From Mesostigma viride (lineage: Eukaryota > Streptophyta > Mesostigmatophyceae > Mesostigmatales > Mesostigmataceae): 64,000 nucleotides of DNA. The DNA lies in NCBI GenBank assembly GCA_009746045.1, contig RPFO01000041.1, forward strand, positions 6,837,302-6,901,301, written 5' to 3'. This document shows positions 40,877 to 51,650 of the stretch, one piece after another (position 1 is the first letter of the stretch; each line of letters opens with the position of its first letter). The translations under genes were made by a program, and so were the position numbers. Below the pieces are notes generated by a model. It made no database searches, was not told the DNA's origin, and was given only the letters and a program-made list of their open reading frames with translations.

Positions 40877-42856
40877 TATAGCTCCCAATTGACGAAAATG
40901 GCTGACGGCGGTATGGCTGACGGCGGAGCTCAGATCTTTTGCGTCTGAGCCCCAAATTTGGTCAGACCATTTGCATTCGATGCGCTTTTTTCAGACGCAC
41001 ACGCCAGTATAATCGGTTACGGCTGAAATGCAGTATTGCCAAAGTTACGCACGTGACCAGCTAATATGACGACTACCAAAGCAAAACGAGGGCTGGAAAA
41101 GGAGCTGGCACAGCTTCCCAGCGCCCAGCCCAACCCTCTCGCCCTCGCCATTGTTCAGCCGACAGGCTTACCCGCCAAACCCTCGCCAAGCGCCTCGCCT
41201 GAGCCCAAGAAACCCTGCCACGATCGAAAATTATGGAGCGAGTTCCTCCCCGGCGACCGACGATTCGCCTTCACCCGGTGGCAAGAATTGTCGCCGCAGG
41301 CATGCATCGAGGTTCTCCAGTTCCTCGAACAGGAGCGGAAGCTCTTCGTGCCCAAGGTGGGGGCGGCTATCGACTACAACAATGGAGACATGTCCTGGCT
41401 CTATGCTTTGGACGAAGTAGAACAACGCCTGATTATCCTGACCAGCCAATTCCAGATCCGCCTCGGCGACATCACCAGAACGCTCCGCACCCCAGCCCCC
41501 GCACAGCCGGCAGCCCCATCGGCTTCCTCCCTCGGCAAGGACGACATCCGCGCAGTGCTGGAGGAGCACGTGACCTGGCCGCTGGCCGAGCAGCTGACAT
41601 CGCTGAACACCACGCTCAACAAGGTCGAGGCCCGGGTCTCCAACGTGGAAACCAAGGTCGTCCACAAGCTACAACCCCAGTTCACGGCGCTACACACCAC
41701 GGCGCAGGCTTCGGAAACGCATGCTGCACTTGTCTCTCGCCTTAACCAGGTGGAGGGCAAGTGTGGCGTGCTCCTGAAGAAGCTTGAGGCCATCACCGCC
41801 CACACCGAGGCCCTGGCCACACAGGTCCCCAAGATAGCGGAGCAGACGGCCACCATTGCATCCCAGCCACCCCGGCAGGATGCGGGCGACCTCCCGCCGC
41901 TCTCCTACGCGGACCTGCTGCGGTCAGCGACCGCCTCCACCACCGACGCCATCGCCACAAAGCTCCAGGAGCTGGAGGACCACCGCCAGGCCCAGCAACG
42001 GGAGGTCACCGACCGCGCTCGCCGCGAGTGCCGAGTGGTGCTACGTCGCTTCCCCCAGAAGCCAGCCTGGTGAGACGTCAACCTCTCTTGCTGACGAGCT
42101 CAAGAACCAGCTTCTTACCCTCATGGGCCTGGTAGGTGAGGTAGAACTGCGTGGGTGCCACCGCCTTCCCCACTCACGGGACAAGGCGGCTCCCCCACCA
42201 GTCCTACTCACCTTCCCCTCCCCTGAGGATAAGCAGCGGTTCCTCTCTCGTCGCAAGCGGTTGCACGACCTCACCTGGACGCTGGATGACGACCTCACCC
42301 CCGCTCAGCAACAGCAGCGACGCGACCTGTGGCCGGAATACCTCCGCCATAAGCAGGACCCCCAGAAGCCCAAGGTGTACTGGAGGGGCGGGGACCTGAT
42401 GATCAACCACAAGATGTGGACGCCCCCAGCGGGCTAGAATAGCAATAGCCCTAGATTGTAACCATTGGCGTCACTGCCGCTAAGGCAGCCATGCCTAGAA
42501 TGTTGCCTAGCTCAGTGTGCCAACACACCTAGTCACGTGCCGCCAACGCACGGTACACAACCAGCCATAGCCTTAGCCTAGTCCTAGTACAGCCATGCTA
42601 CGCCCTGGCTATGTTCAGATTACCTGCCCACGCTCCTTGCTATGATATGCTCACATGGGTCTTATTGCACCCACAGTTTGCCGGATCGTTAGCCTGTCCT
42701 TTTAGCTAGCCGCGCCCGATTGCAGCTGTGGCATGCCTTTGGCATGAAGGAGACTGGGGGTCTCTGCCCTTTCTCCTGTAGTGCACACACAGGGATTAAA
42801 AGCACTTCGGTGCTCCGTGACTCCCCAACGGGAGCACGAGTTTAATTAATTAATTA
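40877..42856 (+). mobile_element. ORF1-only non-LTR retroposon, copy 2 (1,980 bp)
   Basis: Exact 11-bp duplication ATGGGGTAGCA (40866-40876 and 42857-42867). The 5' UTR shares ATGGCTGACGGCGG and an AGACGCACA.GC..ATAAT block with copy 1. One ORF only. The 3' end is the LINE A hairpin (GTGCTCC to GGAGCAC, about 42809-42838) plus (AATT)n, so it could be primed by the LINE A machinery. Confidence 0.9.
41066..42437 (+). CDS. L1-ORF1p-like RNA-binding protein (copy 2, one frame break)
   Basis: ATG 41066 (MTTTKAKRGLEKELAQL). Open to TGA 42071-42073, but the homologous C-terminus continues in another frame (about 42045 on) to TAG 42435-42437, near 457 residues. N-terminal Pro-rich part; a helical region with a long coiled coil (LTSLNTTLNKVEARVSNVET, then LVSRLNQVEGKCGVLLKKLE). 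The RRM/CTD-like part has LMGLVGEVELRGCHRLP, PPPVLLTFPSPEDKQRFLSR, TLDDDLTPAQQQQRRDLWP. The break lies near a short C-run (CCCCCAG). The C-terminal third aligns well with copy 1; the N-terminus is diverged. Confidence 0.75.
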
Positions 42857-43218
42857 ATGGGGTAGCACTGCCGGCAGTTACCACTCCTTGTGACGACTGC
42901 ATGTCCCCCGGCTTGTGTGTTCTTGCATGGGGTGGCACTGCTGGCAGTTACCACTCCTTGTGATGACTGCATGTCCCCTTTATGCAAGGACGGCTTGTGG
43001 GGTCTTGCATGGGGTGGTACTGCCGGCATTTACCACTCCTTGCCGGATGACTGCATGTCCCCTTTATGCAAGGACGGCTTGTGGGGTCTTGCATGGCGTG
43101 GAACTGCCGGCAGTCAGTTACCGCTCCTTGTGATGACTGCATGTCCCCTTGACCCAAGGATGGCTTGTGGGGTCTTGCATGGGGTGGCACTGCCGGCAGT
43201 TACCACTCCTTGTGATGA
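42857..43218 (+). repeat. 82-bp tandem repeat, main block
   Basis: About 4.5 copies of GGGGTGGCACTGCCGGCAGT, TACCACTCCTTGTGATGACT, GCATGTCCCCTTTATGCAAG, GACGGCTTGTGGGGTCTTGC. The array continues from 40805 across the inserted retroposon. Confidence 0.9.
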
Positions 43219-44122
43219 TGCAAGAAGACAGAGGCCCTGGCGGTTGGGCTCACCCACTCACCGCCGCCCCTCTACCTCCTCGACGGCTCTCAAGTCCTGT
43301 ATCGGGACCGTGTCAAGCTGCTGGGCAGCCTGCTCCCCAGCTGCGAGGCTGATGTGGACCATCGCATCTCCCTCGCCTGGCACGCTTTACGCCAGTACCG
43401 GGCCCTGTGGCGCAAGCCCCTGGGCAAGATCGAGAAACAGGACCTGTTCAAGGTCCTCGTCCTTCCTGTTCTCGCGTATGGGGCCGAGACGTGGACCCTC
43501 ACCGCCGACCTGGCCCGCAAGCTGGACGGCGCGATCACCAACATGCTGCGTTCCATTTTCAGAGTAGGATATGCTGCTCATGTCCGCAATGAGGACCTGT
43601 ACCAGGGCATGCCATATATCACCAGCACCATTAAGCAGCGACGCCTGCAGCTAGTAGGGCACCTAGCTCGCACCAACCAGGTAGACACCTCACGTGGCCC
43701 CCCCGCAGGACTGCGACCAGCTCAGCCTGGCCGGCACCTCCTGACGTGGGCCGGGCCCAGTGATGTTAGACGCCGCAAGGCCCGCACCTTCAAAGAACAG
43801 CTAGTAGAGGACATGGGGGGCCTAGGCCTCTCCGTGATTTGGAAGAAGATGATGGACAAGGCCAAGTGGGCCCAGGTCATAGAGGACAACGAGCCCCCCC
43901 CAGTGGGGAAGCGCCCGCGTGTGCAAACCCGTGGGAGGCACGCCAGACAGCTCCCCTAGGGCAGCGTGCAGCTGTCTAGATAGATGTTGTAGTTAGAATG
44001 CTGTTAGATAGATGTCGTAGGTAGCTGATGTAGATAGATTAGACCGGTAGGACTGTTTGCACCCATCCATCCATCCATCGGGGTTAATGCTCTGTGACTC
44101 CCCAACGGGAGCACGAGTCTAA
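43219..44122 (+). mobile_element. 5'-truncated LINE A copy
   Basis: Starts within the RT C-terminal coding part (KKTEALAVGLT) at about 43219. Open to TAG 43957-43959 (KKMMDKAKWAQVIEDNEP to GRHARQLP), with hairpin (about 44089-44117) and (AATT)n tail. Very similar to 30760-31681. No clear flanking duplication. Confidence 0.88.
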
Positions 44123-44610
44123 TTAATTAATTAAGGGGGCCAGCTCAATAACCAAGCTGGCCTACCGGGCAAATCTCAGTTCAATCCTATCCCTTGACCC
44201 GGTGGCATGCCGTAGAATGATGGATGCCCAAGGGATAGAAGCGAGGAGTCAAGACTCATGGCAAGGCGCCAAGGTCTCCACGATCACCACAGACCAAGCT
44301 CCATGAATATACGTGAAACCTACAGCACATTCAAAGTAACATAGCCAGCGGGCATCACCATGCTTCCTAACCATGTATTGCGTTGGTTGTCTCATTGCGA
44401 TTGAATTCCTACTCAGCAAGATGTGGTGAAGAGTCAGCTGTGAACAGCCGCGTGAATTTCTGGTAGCACCACCACCTCGTCAATGCGGCACAACGTGGCG
44501 TTTGATAGCTCCCCGCCGATCTTCCCACTAGTATACTTGTCCTTTATCTGACACCACTATCGGTCGCAAAGCTCCGTCTTCAATTTGTCGTCGCCTCCCT
44601 CGTTCGCCAT
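44123..44610. other. No recognisable gene
   Basis: Nothing supported; probably intergenic or 3' flank of the minus-strand gene that follows. Confidence 0.4.
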
Positions 44611-44611
44611 C

Positions 44612-46956
44612 TATGTTCTTGGACTAGTGGGGACTTCTACCTCTAGGTCAGGGCCTGCATGCATACAAAGGAAGACAAGAAGATATTATCGGACTTGGGA
44701 ACATGCCAAACACGCCCCTGGCAATAAACCCGCATTCTGCTAAGCGTATGTGTGTGCCATTCTTGACATATGTAAATTAACAAAAAAAAGTATACCTTAC
44801 CGAGACTACCAAACCGAGAACCGATCGACATCATGTGTGGGTGCATGGTCATGTGTATTGGACAATTTGTGTGTGATTTCCTGTGAGCAAAAATATGTGG
44901 CCAATATATGGTCCGGATTCTCCCGATTTCTGGCCTGCGCTGGTTGTCTCCTTGATATATGGCCATGTACAAAAAAGCAAACCGGCATGTAGTTCAGGTA
45001 GAGAACAACCTACAAAAACTAAAATGATACTACAATCAAAGGCGAACAAATCAACAACATTGTTAGGTTGTTATTCATGTGTATAAAACATACATCACGA
45101 TTCACCTGTCAAGTCCTCAATGCAGGTCCGTGCATCTTCCCGACCACCAAGAGAGGAGCTTTGACCTCCCACCATGACGTCAGGGTCTGCATGCATTCAC
45201 AAAAAGACATTTATTTCCAAGGTTTTTATGTAAACTAGTTTAATACAGTAGTAGATTCCTCAAAACCCGGCCTCTCCGCCAAGTTATAGATTTACTACCT
45301 CGCTTTCTCAAAGCTGGCCTCTCTCACGTTACCATAAATAGGTCCCAAGCGATCCCGAGCGTCATGTGAGCGAAACCATGTGGTAAACACTTAAGGCGCA
45401 TGTGTGTGTCCATGTCATTGCTTAATTAACAAGTGGGTATGGGTTTATCTTCACAGCAAGTAAATGTATGCGTGTTTGTTTTAAAACGCATATGGCATGT
45501 CGTCAGCGATCCCACAAGCCTGGGGCAAGATTCTCACCTGTTAAGTTAACGCTCTCTCTGGTATCAGGCATTCCACCCCCTGCAGGAGTGCTTGGGCCTC
45601 CCTCCATGGTGTTAGGGACTGCATGCACAAAAAAAAATTTAAAATGGCATTGTCAACTTTGTTGTGATGTACTTGTTAGGGTAAACCGCAATCAATACAA
45701 CATGCACATGCTCATATTGACTTCATCATTAGAATCTAGAGCGGCTTATTTAAGTTGTATGGCTCACCATTCATCGGTTGTCGTGGTAAATTCTCTGAGA
45801 GCTTCTGTCGAAACCCAGCCCTCCGTTTTGAAGGTGCATTGGAGGCAGCATGGGTTGACGTCAGCTCCGGCATGTCCACTTCGTCCGTCTTCCGTTTGGC
45901 ACTGCCTTTGTTGCATGCTCGCAAAACCACAGGGTCTTGTTGAATCGGCTTAGAGCCCGCTCTTCCCGAAATTCATTTCCTTCGGCAATCGGCACAACTG
46001 TGCTCTCAGTCAAGATCCTACAACTTTCTACAAAAGACGCTAACAAAACTTTTGCGGCCGTTTCCTTGGCAGTAAAGGAAGCCATCCTCCATGCCTGCGG
46101 TTCAGGAGTAAAGTGGAACGACATATGCATTGTAGTACATTGTGGACAACATGCAGGCAATCACATTCAAGCCGATGTCAACGTGAGTTAAGTTATCTCT
46201 ACCCCCCACACACAAAAAGATTGAAGGCCAGGTACCAAATCTGTGCACATCTAGTCTTTGGCAAAAAGAATGCAGCATATTTCCCTGCATGGCTCCGTCA
46301 AATGCATTCAATAGTCGCATTTCCAGCTCCTTGTCGTTGGGTTCAGCTGGCAGTGAGTCATCTTCACGCGGAAAGCGATCACCCTCCTCGTCAGGTAAGG
46401 GCTCCATGTCGCTGACGTCCATGACGTGACCGTCATCGTGCCGATCTGTGGGATACTTGGACATTTCTTCCTTGACAAATTCCAACTCATCAACAAACAC
46501 TTGGAAAACTTTCCCACGAGGAACACCAAATGTGGCGCGTCTGCACAATAATACATCCAAGTTCTCGTGAGTGCACACATTGTGGAAAAGCAATGATGCA
46601 ATAAAATGGCAACAAACTTTGCCGGTATGTGCTGTCAAGCATGTACATCCAAGAGGGAATTGTAAGCTCCGAAATGTCACTTTCACCTTGTCATTACTAG
46701 TTGCCGCAGAGAGCACTTCGCAAACCCCTTCACAAGCGTTGTCTAAATGCGTTACAACGGTGGGAAGCAGTTCCTTGGCAACTTCTGCAGCAGTCCCTTC
46801 ATTCTTGTACAACTTCCTGTTGATGTAACTACCGTGATCTTTTACTAATTGATCATCCTTCATGTATTTCAAGGCGATCAGTAATCGATATATCACCAAG
46901 TCTAGCCTTTGTCCACATTCCTTCAAGTGGGAAACACGTTCGCTGGAAATGCTCAA
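44612..46956 (-). CDS. 3' part of a spliced MULE/FAR1-like gene with SWIM finger and duplicated exons
   Basis: Minus strand. The exon at about 46956-46230 contains HLKECGQRLDLVIYRLLIAL and a SWIM zinc finger CTCLTAHTGKVCCHF (CxC...CxH), then ATFGVPRGKVFQVFVDELEF. The last part matches the corresponding segment of the MULE at 58.5-61.5 kb. Next, about 46100-45948 and about 45947-45768 carry a DPVVLRACNKGSAKRKTDE tail. Three C-terminal exons follow: 45618-45538, 45186-45106 and 44654-44612 (stop). All have AG acceptors (GCATGCAG) and the first two GTGAG/GTGAA donors; phases agree throughout. The catalytic DDE region is missing upstream, where sequence turns into a dispersed repeat. The splice model is read by eye. 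Confidence 0.6.
44908..44956. repeat. Dispersed motif (TGGTCCGGATTCTCCCGATT then TCTGGCCTGCGCTGGTTGTC)
   Basis: The same block recurs at 52021-52068, in shorter form at 26028-26062, and inverted at about 53058-53090. The shared segment ends CTCCTTGAT. Likely the end of a small dispersed transposon family. Confidence 0.65.
45106..45618 (-). repeat. Tandemly duplicated 81-nt phase-1 exons
   Basis: Exons 45538-45618 and 45106-45186 are both 81 nt, begin after GCATGCAG, and encode PNTMEGGPSTPAGGG... and PDVMVGGQSSSLGGR..., ending in LTG. The terminal exon (44654, PDLEVEVPTSPRT, then stop) is a diverged third copy. Being 1-1 phase, they can be added or lost without changing frame. Confidence 0.65.
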
Positions 46957-46964
46957 AACTCAAA

Positions 46965-47265
46965 AGCAGTCTGTGAAGTGTAGAAGTGAAATACCAGCAA
47001 CCGACGACTATCTTGCGGCGGCCATTGTCCGGTTATTATTGCTGGCTGCCAGTTTATTGCTGCCGGCCTCATGCCTGTGCGGCGGTAATTTTACGTTGTA
47101 TGGATGTTACGCTGCACCAGTCTGTGCTTTTTTACGTAGTACCAGTCCAAAGCCAACTTCCAAGACGCCCAAAGCCGAATTCCAAGACGCCCAAAGCCCA
47201 AAGGCGGGCGAGTCTGGCGCGGCGCCGGCCATTGGGCCCCGGAATAAGAAATCCCTGTCCCGTCC
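46965..47265 (-). repeat. Dispersed repeat with AAGACGCCCAAAG units (copy 2)
   Basis: Inverted homologue of 34640-34900: GCGGCGGTAATTTTAC, GTTACGCTGCACCAGTCTGT, CCAAAGCCAACTTCCAAGACG and GGGCCCCGGAATAAGAAATC are shared. It abuts the start of the truncated MULE-like exon. Confidence 0.7.
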
Positions 47266-47343
47266 CCTTAACTGCTATTAGGCACCTCAAACATATGGGG
47301 TACCCCCCTGCCCTTTCTGCTACATGATCTCAAAGTTGGTCAA

Positions 47344-47367
47344 CTCAGTCCTCTCCAGAGGACTGAG
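47344..47367. repeat. Perfect 11-bp-arm palindrome
   Basis: CTCAGTCCTCT, CC, AGAGGACTGAG. Related copies lie at 26158 and 32096; the 26-kb and 47-kb copies also share a nearby ACGTCGTTTGTA segment. Confidence 0.7.
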
Positions 47368-47384
47368 TCGGTACAAACGACGTG

Positions 47385-47666
47385 TTAATTAATTAATTAA
47401 TTAGACTCGTGCTCCCGTTGGGGAGTCACGGAGCATTAACCCCGATGGATGGATGGATGGATGGGTGCAAACAGTCCTACCGGTCTAATCTATCTAGATC
47501 GGCTACATACTACATCTATCTAACAGCATTCTAACTACAACATCTATCTAGACAGCCGCCCGCTGCCCTAGGGGAGCTGTCTGGCGTGCCTCCCACGGGA
47601 TTGCACACTACGCGGGCGCTTCCCCACTGGGGGGGGCTCGTTGTCCTCTATGACCTGGGCCCACTT
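47385..47666 (-). mobile_element. 5'-truncated LINE A (minus)
   Basis: (TTAA)n tail, inverted hairpin (GTGCTCCCGTTGGGGAGTCA), four GATG units, then coding remnant up to GGGCCCAC, where a LINE B tail begins. Confidence 0.85.
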
Positions 47667-47766
47667 AATTAATTAATTAATTAATTAATAGACACGTGAC
47701 TGCGTCACGTGAGCATAAGTCCTCAGTGGGAGGGGAACATGGGATGGAATGGATGGTATAAGCTAT

Positions 47767-49686
47767 CTAGGTCCTAGTTACAGGGGTGTGGGCACCGCGG
47801 CCCGAATCGCTATGAATGCCATACTTGGTCACACGCGGAGCCCCCACAGGCTTGGGGGTGGTCTCCTTCATCACTACTTGCCATCTATCCTTGCGCACCA
47901 TCTGCCTCCATATTACAGACAAACCAGGAGGCTGCCCGGGGGTGAGCCCGTCACGTCTAGTGTAGCACATGTCCATGCCGAGTCTATCACGAAAAGTCCA
48001 CGGGTGGCGGCCCTGCCGCGCGCGGCTGGGGGCACGCCAGGTGAGGACATATCGCCCAGGCTGGGCGGGCTTGGTGCCAGCTAGTCTATCTGATGTATCT
48101 ACCTGATCTGTGCGGGCCAGGTGCCCGGCTAGGCCCAGGCGCCTGTGCCTAATAATGTGGGAAACATAGGGCAAATCAGCGTACAAATCCTCATTACTAA
48201 TGTGCAAACCAAAGGGGATGTTAAGGGCCTTGCGCAGCATCTTGGTGACGGCGCCGTCGAGTCGTTGCTCCAGCTCCTGCGTCAGTGTCCACGTCTCGGC
48301 GCCGTAGGTCAGGATCGTCAGACTGACGACCTTGAAGAGGTCACGCTTGACGATCCGGGGTAGGGCGGGGTTGCTCCACCAGCGGCGGTGGTCATGGAGG
48401 TGCGCCCACGCCATGCCGATCCGTGTCGTCATGTCGTCCTCGCAGTCGGGAAGCCAACTGCCGAGCAGCTTGAAGCGGCCTGAAGGAGGGTAGTTGACCT
48501 CGGCATCGTCTAAGAGGCGGAGTGTGGGTGGGGACCCTGCCATGCCGAGGGCCAGGGCCTCCGTTTTGGGGCTGATTTCTAGACCAACCGCCCGAGCCTC
48601 GAGCGCCAGGCAGTCCAGCCAAAGTTGGGCAGACTCCGGCTTCTCGATGAGCGTGATGTCGTCGGCATAAATGAGGTCAGCTAGTAAATTCTGCTTGTTA
48701 GTCGGGCTGTCGGCCGGCCCCCCTTCCCCAAGCTCGTTCGTGATCGCTAGGCCAGGGGCTCGGCCTGCAATGCTAGCAAAGCGAGCACGTGCCTGGCGCA
48801 TAACATAATCCACTACAATAATAAACAGGTACGGCGACAGGACGCAACCCTGCCAGACGCCGGTCTGCAGTGGGCATGGCGGGGTAATGCCGTGTTGAGT
48901 GCGCACCGAAGTGGTCGACCCCTCATACAGCGTGCGGATGACGGTAATCAGGGGAGTGGGGACGCGAGCGCGAGCAAGTACAGCCCATAGAGCGTCCAAC
49001 AGGACAGAATCAAAAGCCTTGATGAAGTCGACGAAGATCAAGATTGCGGGAAACTCACCAGGTTGCAGGAGAGCGATTTCCTCGAAGAGGCGACGCGCGA
49101 CGAAGATGGCCATGACGGTGTTGCGCCCAGGACAGAAGCCCATTTGACTTTCCCCAAGGTGACAGTCGAGAGCAGAACGAAGGCGGTTGAGGATCATGCG
49201 CATGAACAACTTAAGTGCGGCGCTCTGGATGCAGACTCCTCTGTAGTTGGCGGGGTCGTCAGGGGAACCTTTGTTTTTGTACAGCATAATACGGTAGCTG
49301 TGCTAGCTGCCACTCAGGAATCGGCGGCGCGTCGGCAAGCAGGATCCGGTTGCAGACGTCAAGCAGGAACCCCGTGAGCGCCGTCAGGGGCTGGGAGCTG
49401 GTCAGGTCCAACGGCGGCATAGAAGCGGAGTTGCTTGGCGGCGGTGCTCAGCTCGAGCTCGGTGAACGGCGGGAGCTCGTTGGGGTCGGCCAGGGGTTCC
49501 GTCAGGGCTGGGTACGTGTAGTCCTGCTCAGCGGCGGGCGGCGTGGGCGGCGCAGGGACGTCCGCCGGTGCTACTGCCAGGCGTGCGGCCGCCAGAGGGC
49601 CAAGCGGCGGAGGCGGCGGGGGGGCGCTGAGCAGCCGGGACTGGGAGGAATACCACTGGTCGAGCTGCTGCTGCGGTGAGCCACAT
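47767..49686 (-). CDS. LINE B reverse transcriptase
   Basis: 506 codons open from about 49287 to 47767. RT motifs: NYRGVCIQSAALKL, LIFVDFIKAFDSVLLDALWA, GVWQGCVLSPYLFIIVVDYV and LIYADDITLIE (catalytic Asp pair at about 48658-48669). RTE-like tail: ILTYGAETWTLT, HISNEDLYADLPY, RRLGLAGHLARTD, GLSVIWRQMV. Upstream to 49686 the homologous linker and thumb-side sequence (PPFTELELSTA) is present but shifted in frame near 49290-49420. RT copies element RNA at the nicked target. The core RT domain appears intact. Confidence 0.85.
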
Positions 49687-50463
49687 CAAGTTTCGTTTAA
49701 GTGGCCAGCCGGAGCGGCTGCTTAGGTTTTAGCGGACAAGTGTTCGAAGCGCGTCATTGGTGAATTACTTGGGAACTTGGGTTTCCCCGCGAAACTCCAA
49801 CCGCACGTTCAGATTTCCAAATCTCAAGTCAAGTTCGGCGCAACTTTCTGAACGGGGGCAGTTGACGAGCAGCATTCCTCCGGACGAATGAATTGCGTTC
49901 CATACTTGCGCAAAATTTTGAAAGGTAGCTTGCGTGCAGCCCTACTAAAATTTGCGCGGACGTTCAGATTTCCAAATCTCGGGTAAATTTCGGCGGAACT
50001 TTCTGAACGGGGGTAGTTGGCGGGCAGCGTTCCTCCAGACGAATGAAATGCGTTCCATACTAGCGCAAAATTTTGAAAGGTAGCTTGCGTGCAGCCCTAC
50101 TAAAATTTGCGCGAAGTGTGGGACTGAAAATTCGTAACGGAAACTTTTTGGTAGTTGCCGTCACTTCCTTTTGTGCAAACGTGTGGGAGTGAAAATTCGT
50201 AACGGAAACTTTTTGGTAGTTGCCGTCACTTCATTTTGCGCGAGTGTTGGGCTGAAAATTCGTAACGGAAACTTTTTGGTAGTTGGCGTCACTTCCTTTG
50301 GTTCGACTGAAAATTCGCTGAAATTCGCTGAATTCGTACCGTAGCCTAATTTTTAGTACCTCGAAGTGACGGGGCACCTAAAAATTTGCCCACAAGTACA
50401 CTTGGCAGCGCGCTCACTGGGAAAAATTGTACAGCCGCTCCGGCGGGCCACTTGAACGAATTG
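49687..50463. mobile_element. ~0.78-kb TIR element (MITE-like) in LINE B
   Basis: Left end CAAGTTTCGTTTAAGTGGCC... (49687-49720) pairs with the right end (50432-50463) as imperfect ~32-bp inverted repeats sharing AAGTGGCC.GCCGGAGCGGCT. Inside are two ~150-bp repeats (GTTCAGATTTCCAAATCTC to AAATTTGCGC) and three ~63-bp repeats (GAAAATTCGTAACGGAAACT). No clear flanking duplication, so the superfamily is undetermined. No ORF. Confidence 0.7.
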
Positions 50464-51650
50464 TAATGAGAGAGCGTCCGCGGCGCCGGCTGCGCGCCGC
50501 CGGCGGGCCGTTGGGCGTGACGCAGGCGGGTCCAGGCGTACTTGCCGTGCTGGTCCTTGAGGTGGGCGAAGTACTCGCGGACATGAAGGTCCTCCTGCTC
50601 CTTGCATGGTCGCCTGCCGGATGGCCGAGTGGTAATCGGCTTTGAGGCGGGCGTAGCGGGCGGGGTCGCTGTTGTCGCGCAGGGCTTGCCGGGCCTGGAT
50701 GACGGCGGGGAGCCGGTGCAGGCTGGTGAAGCGGGGCGGGCGGCGGGGGGGCAGTAGGGCCCCGGCCGCGGGCAGCTTGTCAGCGAGGTGCCGAAGGGCC
50801 GATGCCGGGCCGGCAGCGAACAGCTGGGCGCCGTGGCTGGCCGGGATGTCCAGCGCGTCGACGAACGCCTCTGCGGCGCGCTTGTGGGCGCGTTTTTCAG
50901 GGAAGTCCTCCAGAGCGTCGTCAGATTTCTCGAGCAACTGAAGTGTGCGCAAATCAGGGGGTGCCACGTGCTTACGAAAGGGCGAGGGGAATCGCAGGCG
51001 GATGCGGGCGGTGACGATGCGATGATCGGAGCGCACCAGGGGGATCACATGCGAGCGAGCAGCTAGTACAGATCCTTGATGACGCTTGCGCATTACAACA
51101 TAGTCTATGCAGCGTTCAGTGCCAGTTGGCGAGGTGTGTGTGACCAAAGCATCTGGACTATGTGGAAAGCGAGTGTTGGCAGTGACCAAATCGCATGTCG
51201 TAAGCAAATCAGCAAAAAGTTCAGTGTTGGCATTGGAGACCGTACCGTTGGGGGCGTGCTGACATCCGCCAGTACCCGGTGGTAGCGTGGCGTTGGCGTC
51301 CAGCAGCAGAGCGAGGTAGTTGCGACCAGGGATGCCGTTCGCCAGGTTCTCCAGCGCTGCAAAGAAGTCCTTGCGGTCTTGTTCTGGGTGGCCGGAGTGG
51401 GGTGCGTAACCAACGCCCACCGTCAGGGCGTAGGTCGAGTGGCCCTCCATCGAATGAAAAGTGGCCACGAGGAGCCGAGCGTTGACCAGCTGGGGTTCGC
51501 CCATGTGGCGTACGGCGAGCGGGGAGCAGAGGAGACGGCGACGCCCCCGTTCCCGGTGCCGTCGCCGCCTCCGTAGTAGAACCGCCAGCCGTCGATGTCG
51601 TCAGCAACAAGGGCAGTTGATCCGCGGGCCGATGCAGTGCGCCTGTGTTC
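50464..51650 (-). pseudogene. LINE B endonuclease, N-terminally truncated
   Basis: Minus strand. QEHRRTASARGSTALV at the broken start, then WRFYYGGGDG; one frame shift near 51505; then LLVATFHSMEGHSTYALTVG, YLALLLDANATLPPGTGG (catalytic Asp/Asn), CIDYVVM, VRSDHRIVTARI (catalytic Asp-His). The first 40-50 residues with the FN motif are missing, so this copy cannot encode an active nuclease. Continues into the RT linker beyond the TIR element. Confidence 0.85.

Larger units (their letters stand above)
47667..51650 (-). mobile_element. RTE-like LINE family B, interrupted by a small TIR element
   Basis: Minus strand. Tail (TTAATT)n at 47667-47690, then CACGTGACTGCGTCACGTGA in the 3' UTR, RT ORF, Pro/Ala linker, insertion 49687-50463, and endonuclease up to about 51650. 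There the N-terminal ~45 residues are missing and LINE A sequence is fused. Same architecture as LINE A but clearly diverged. Confidence 0.85.
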
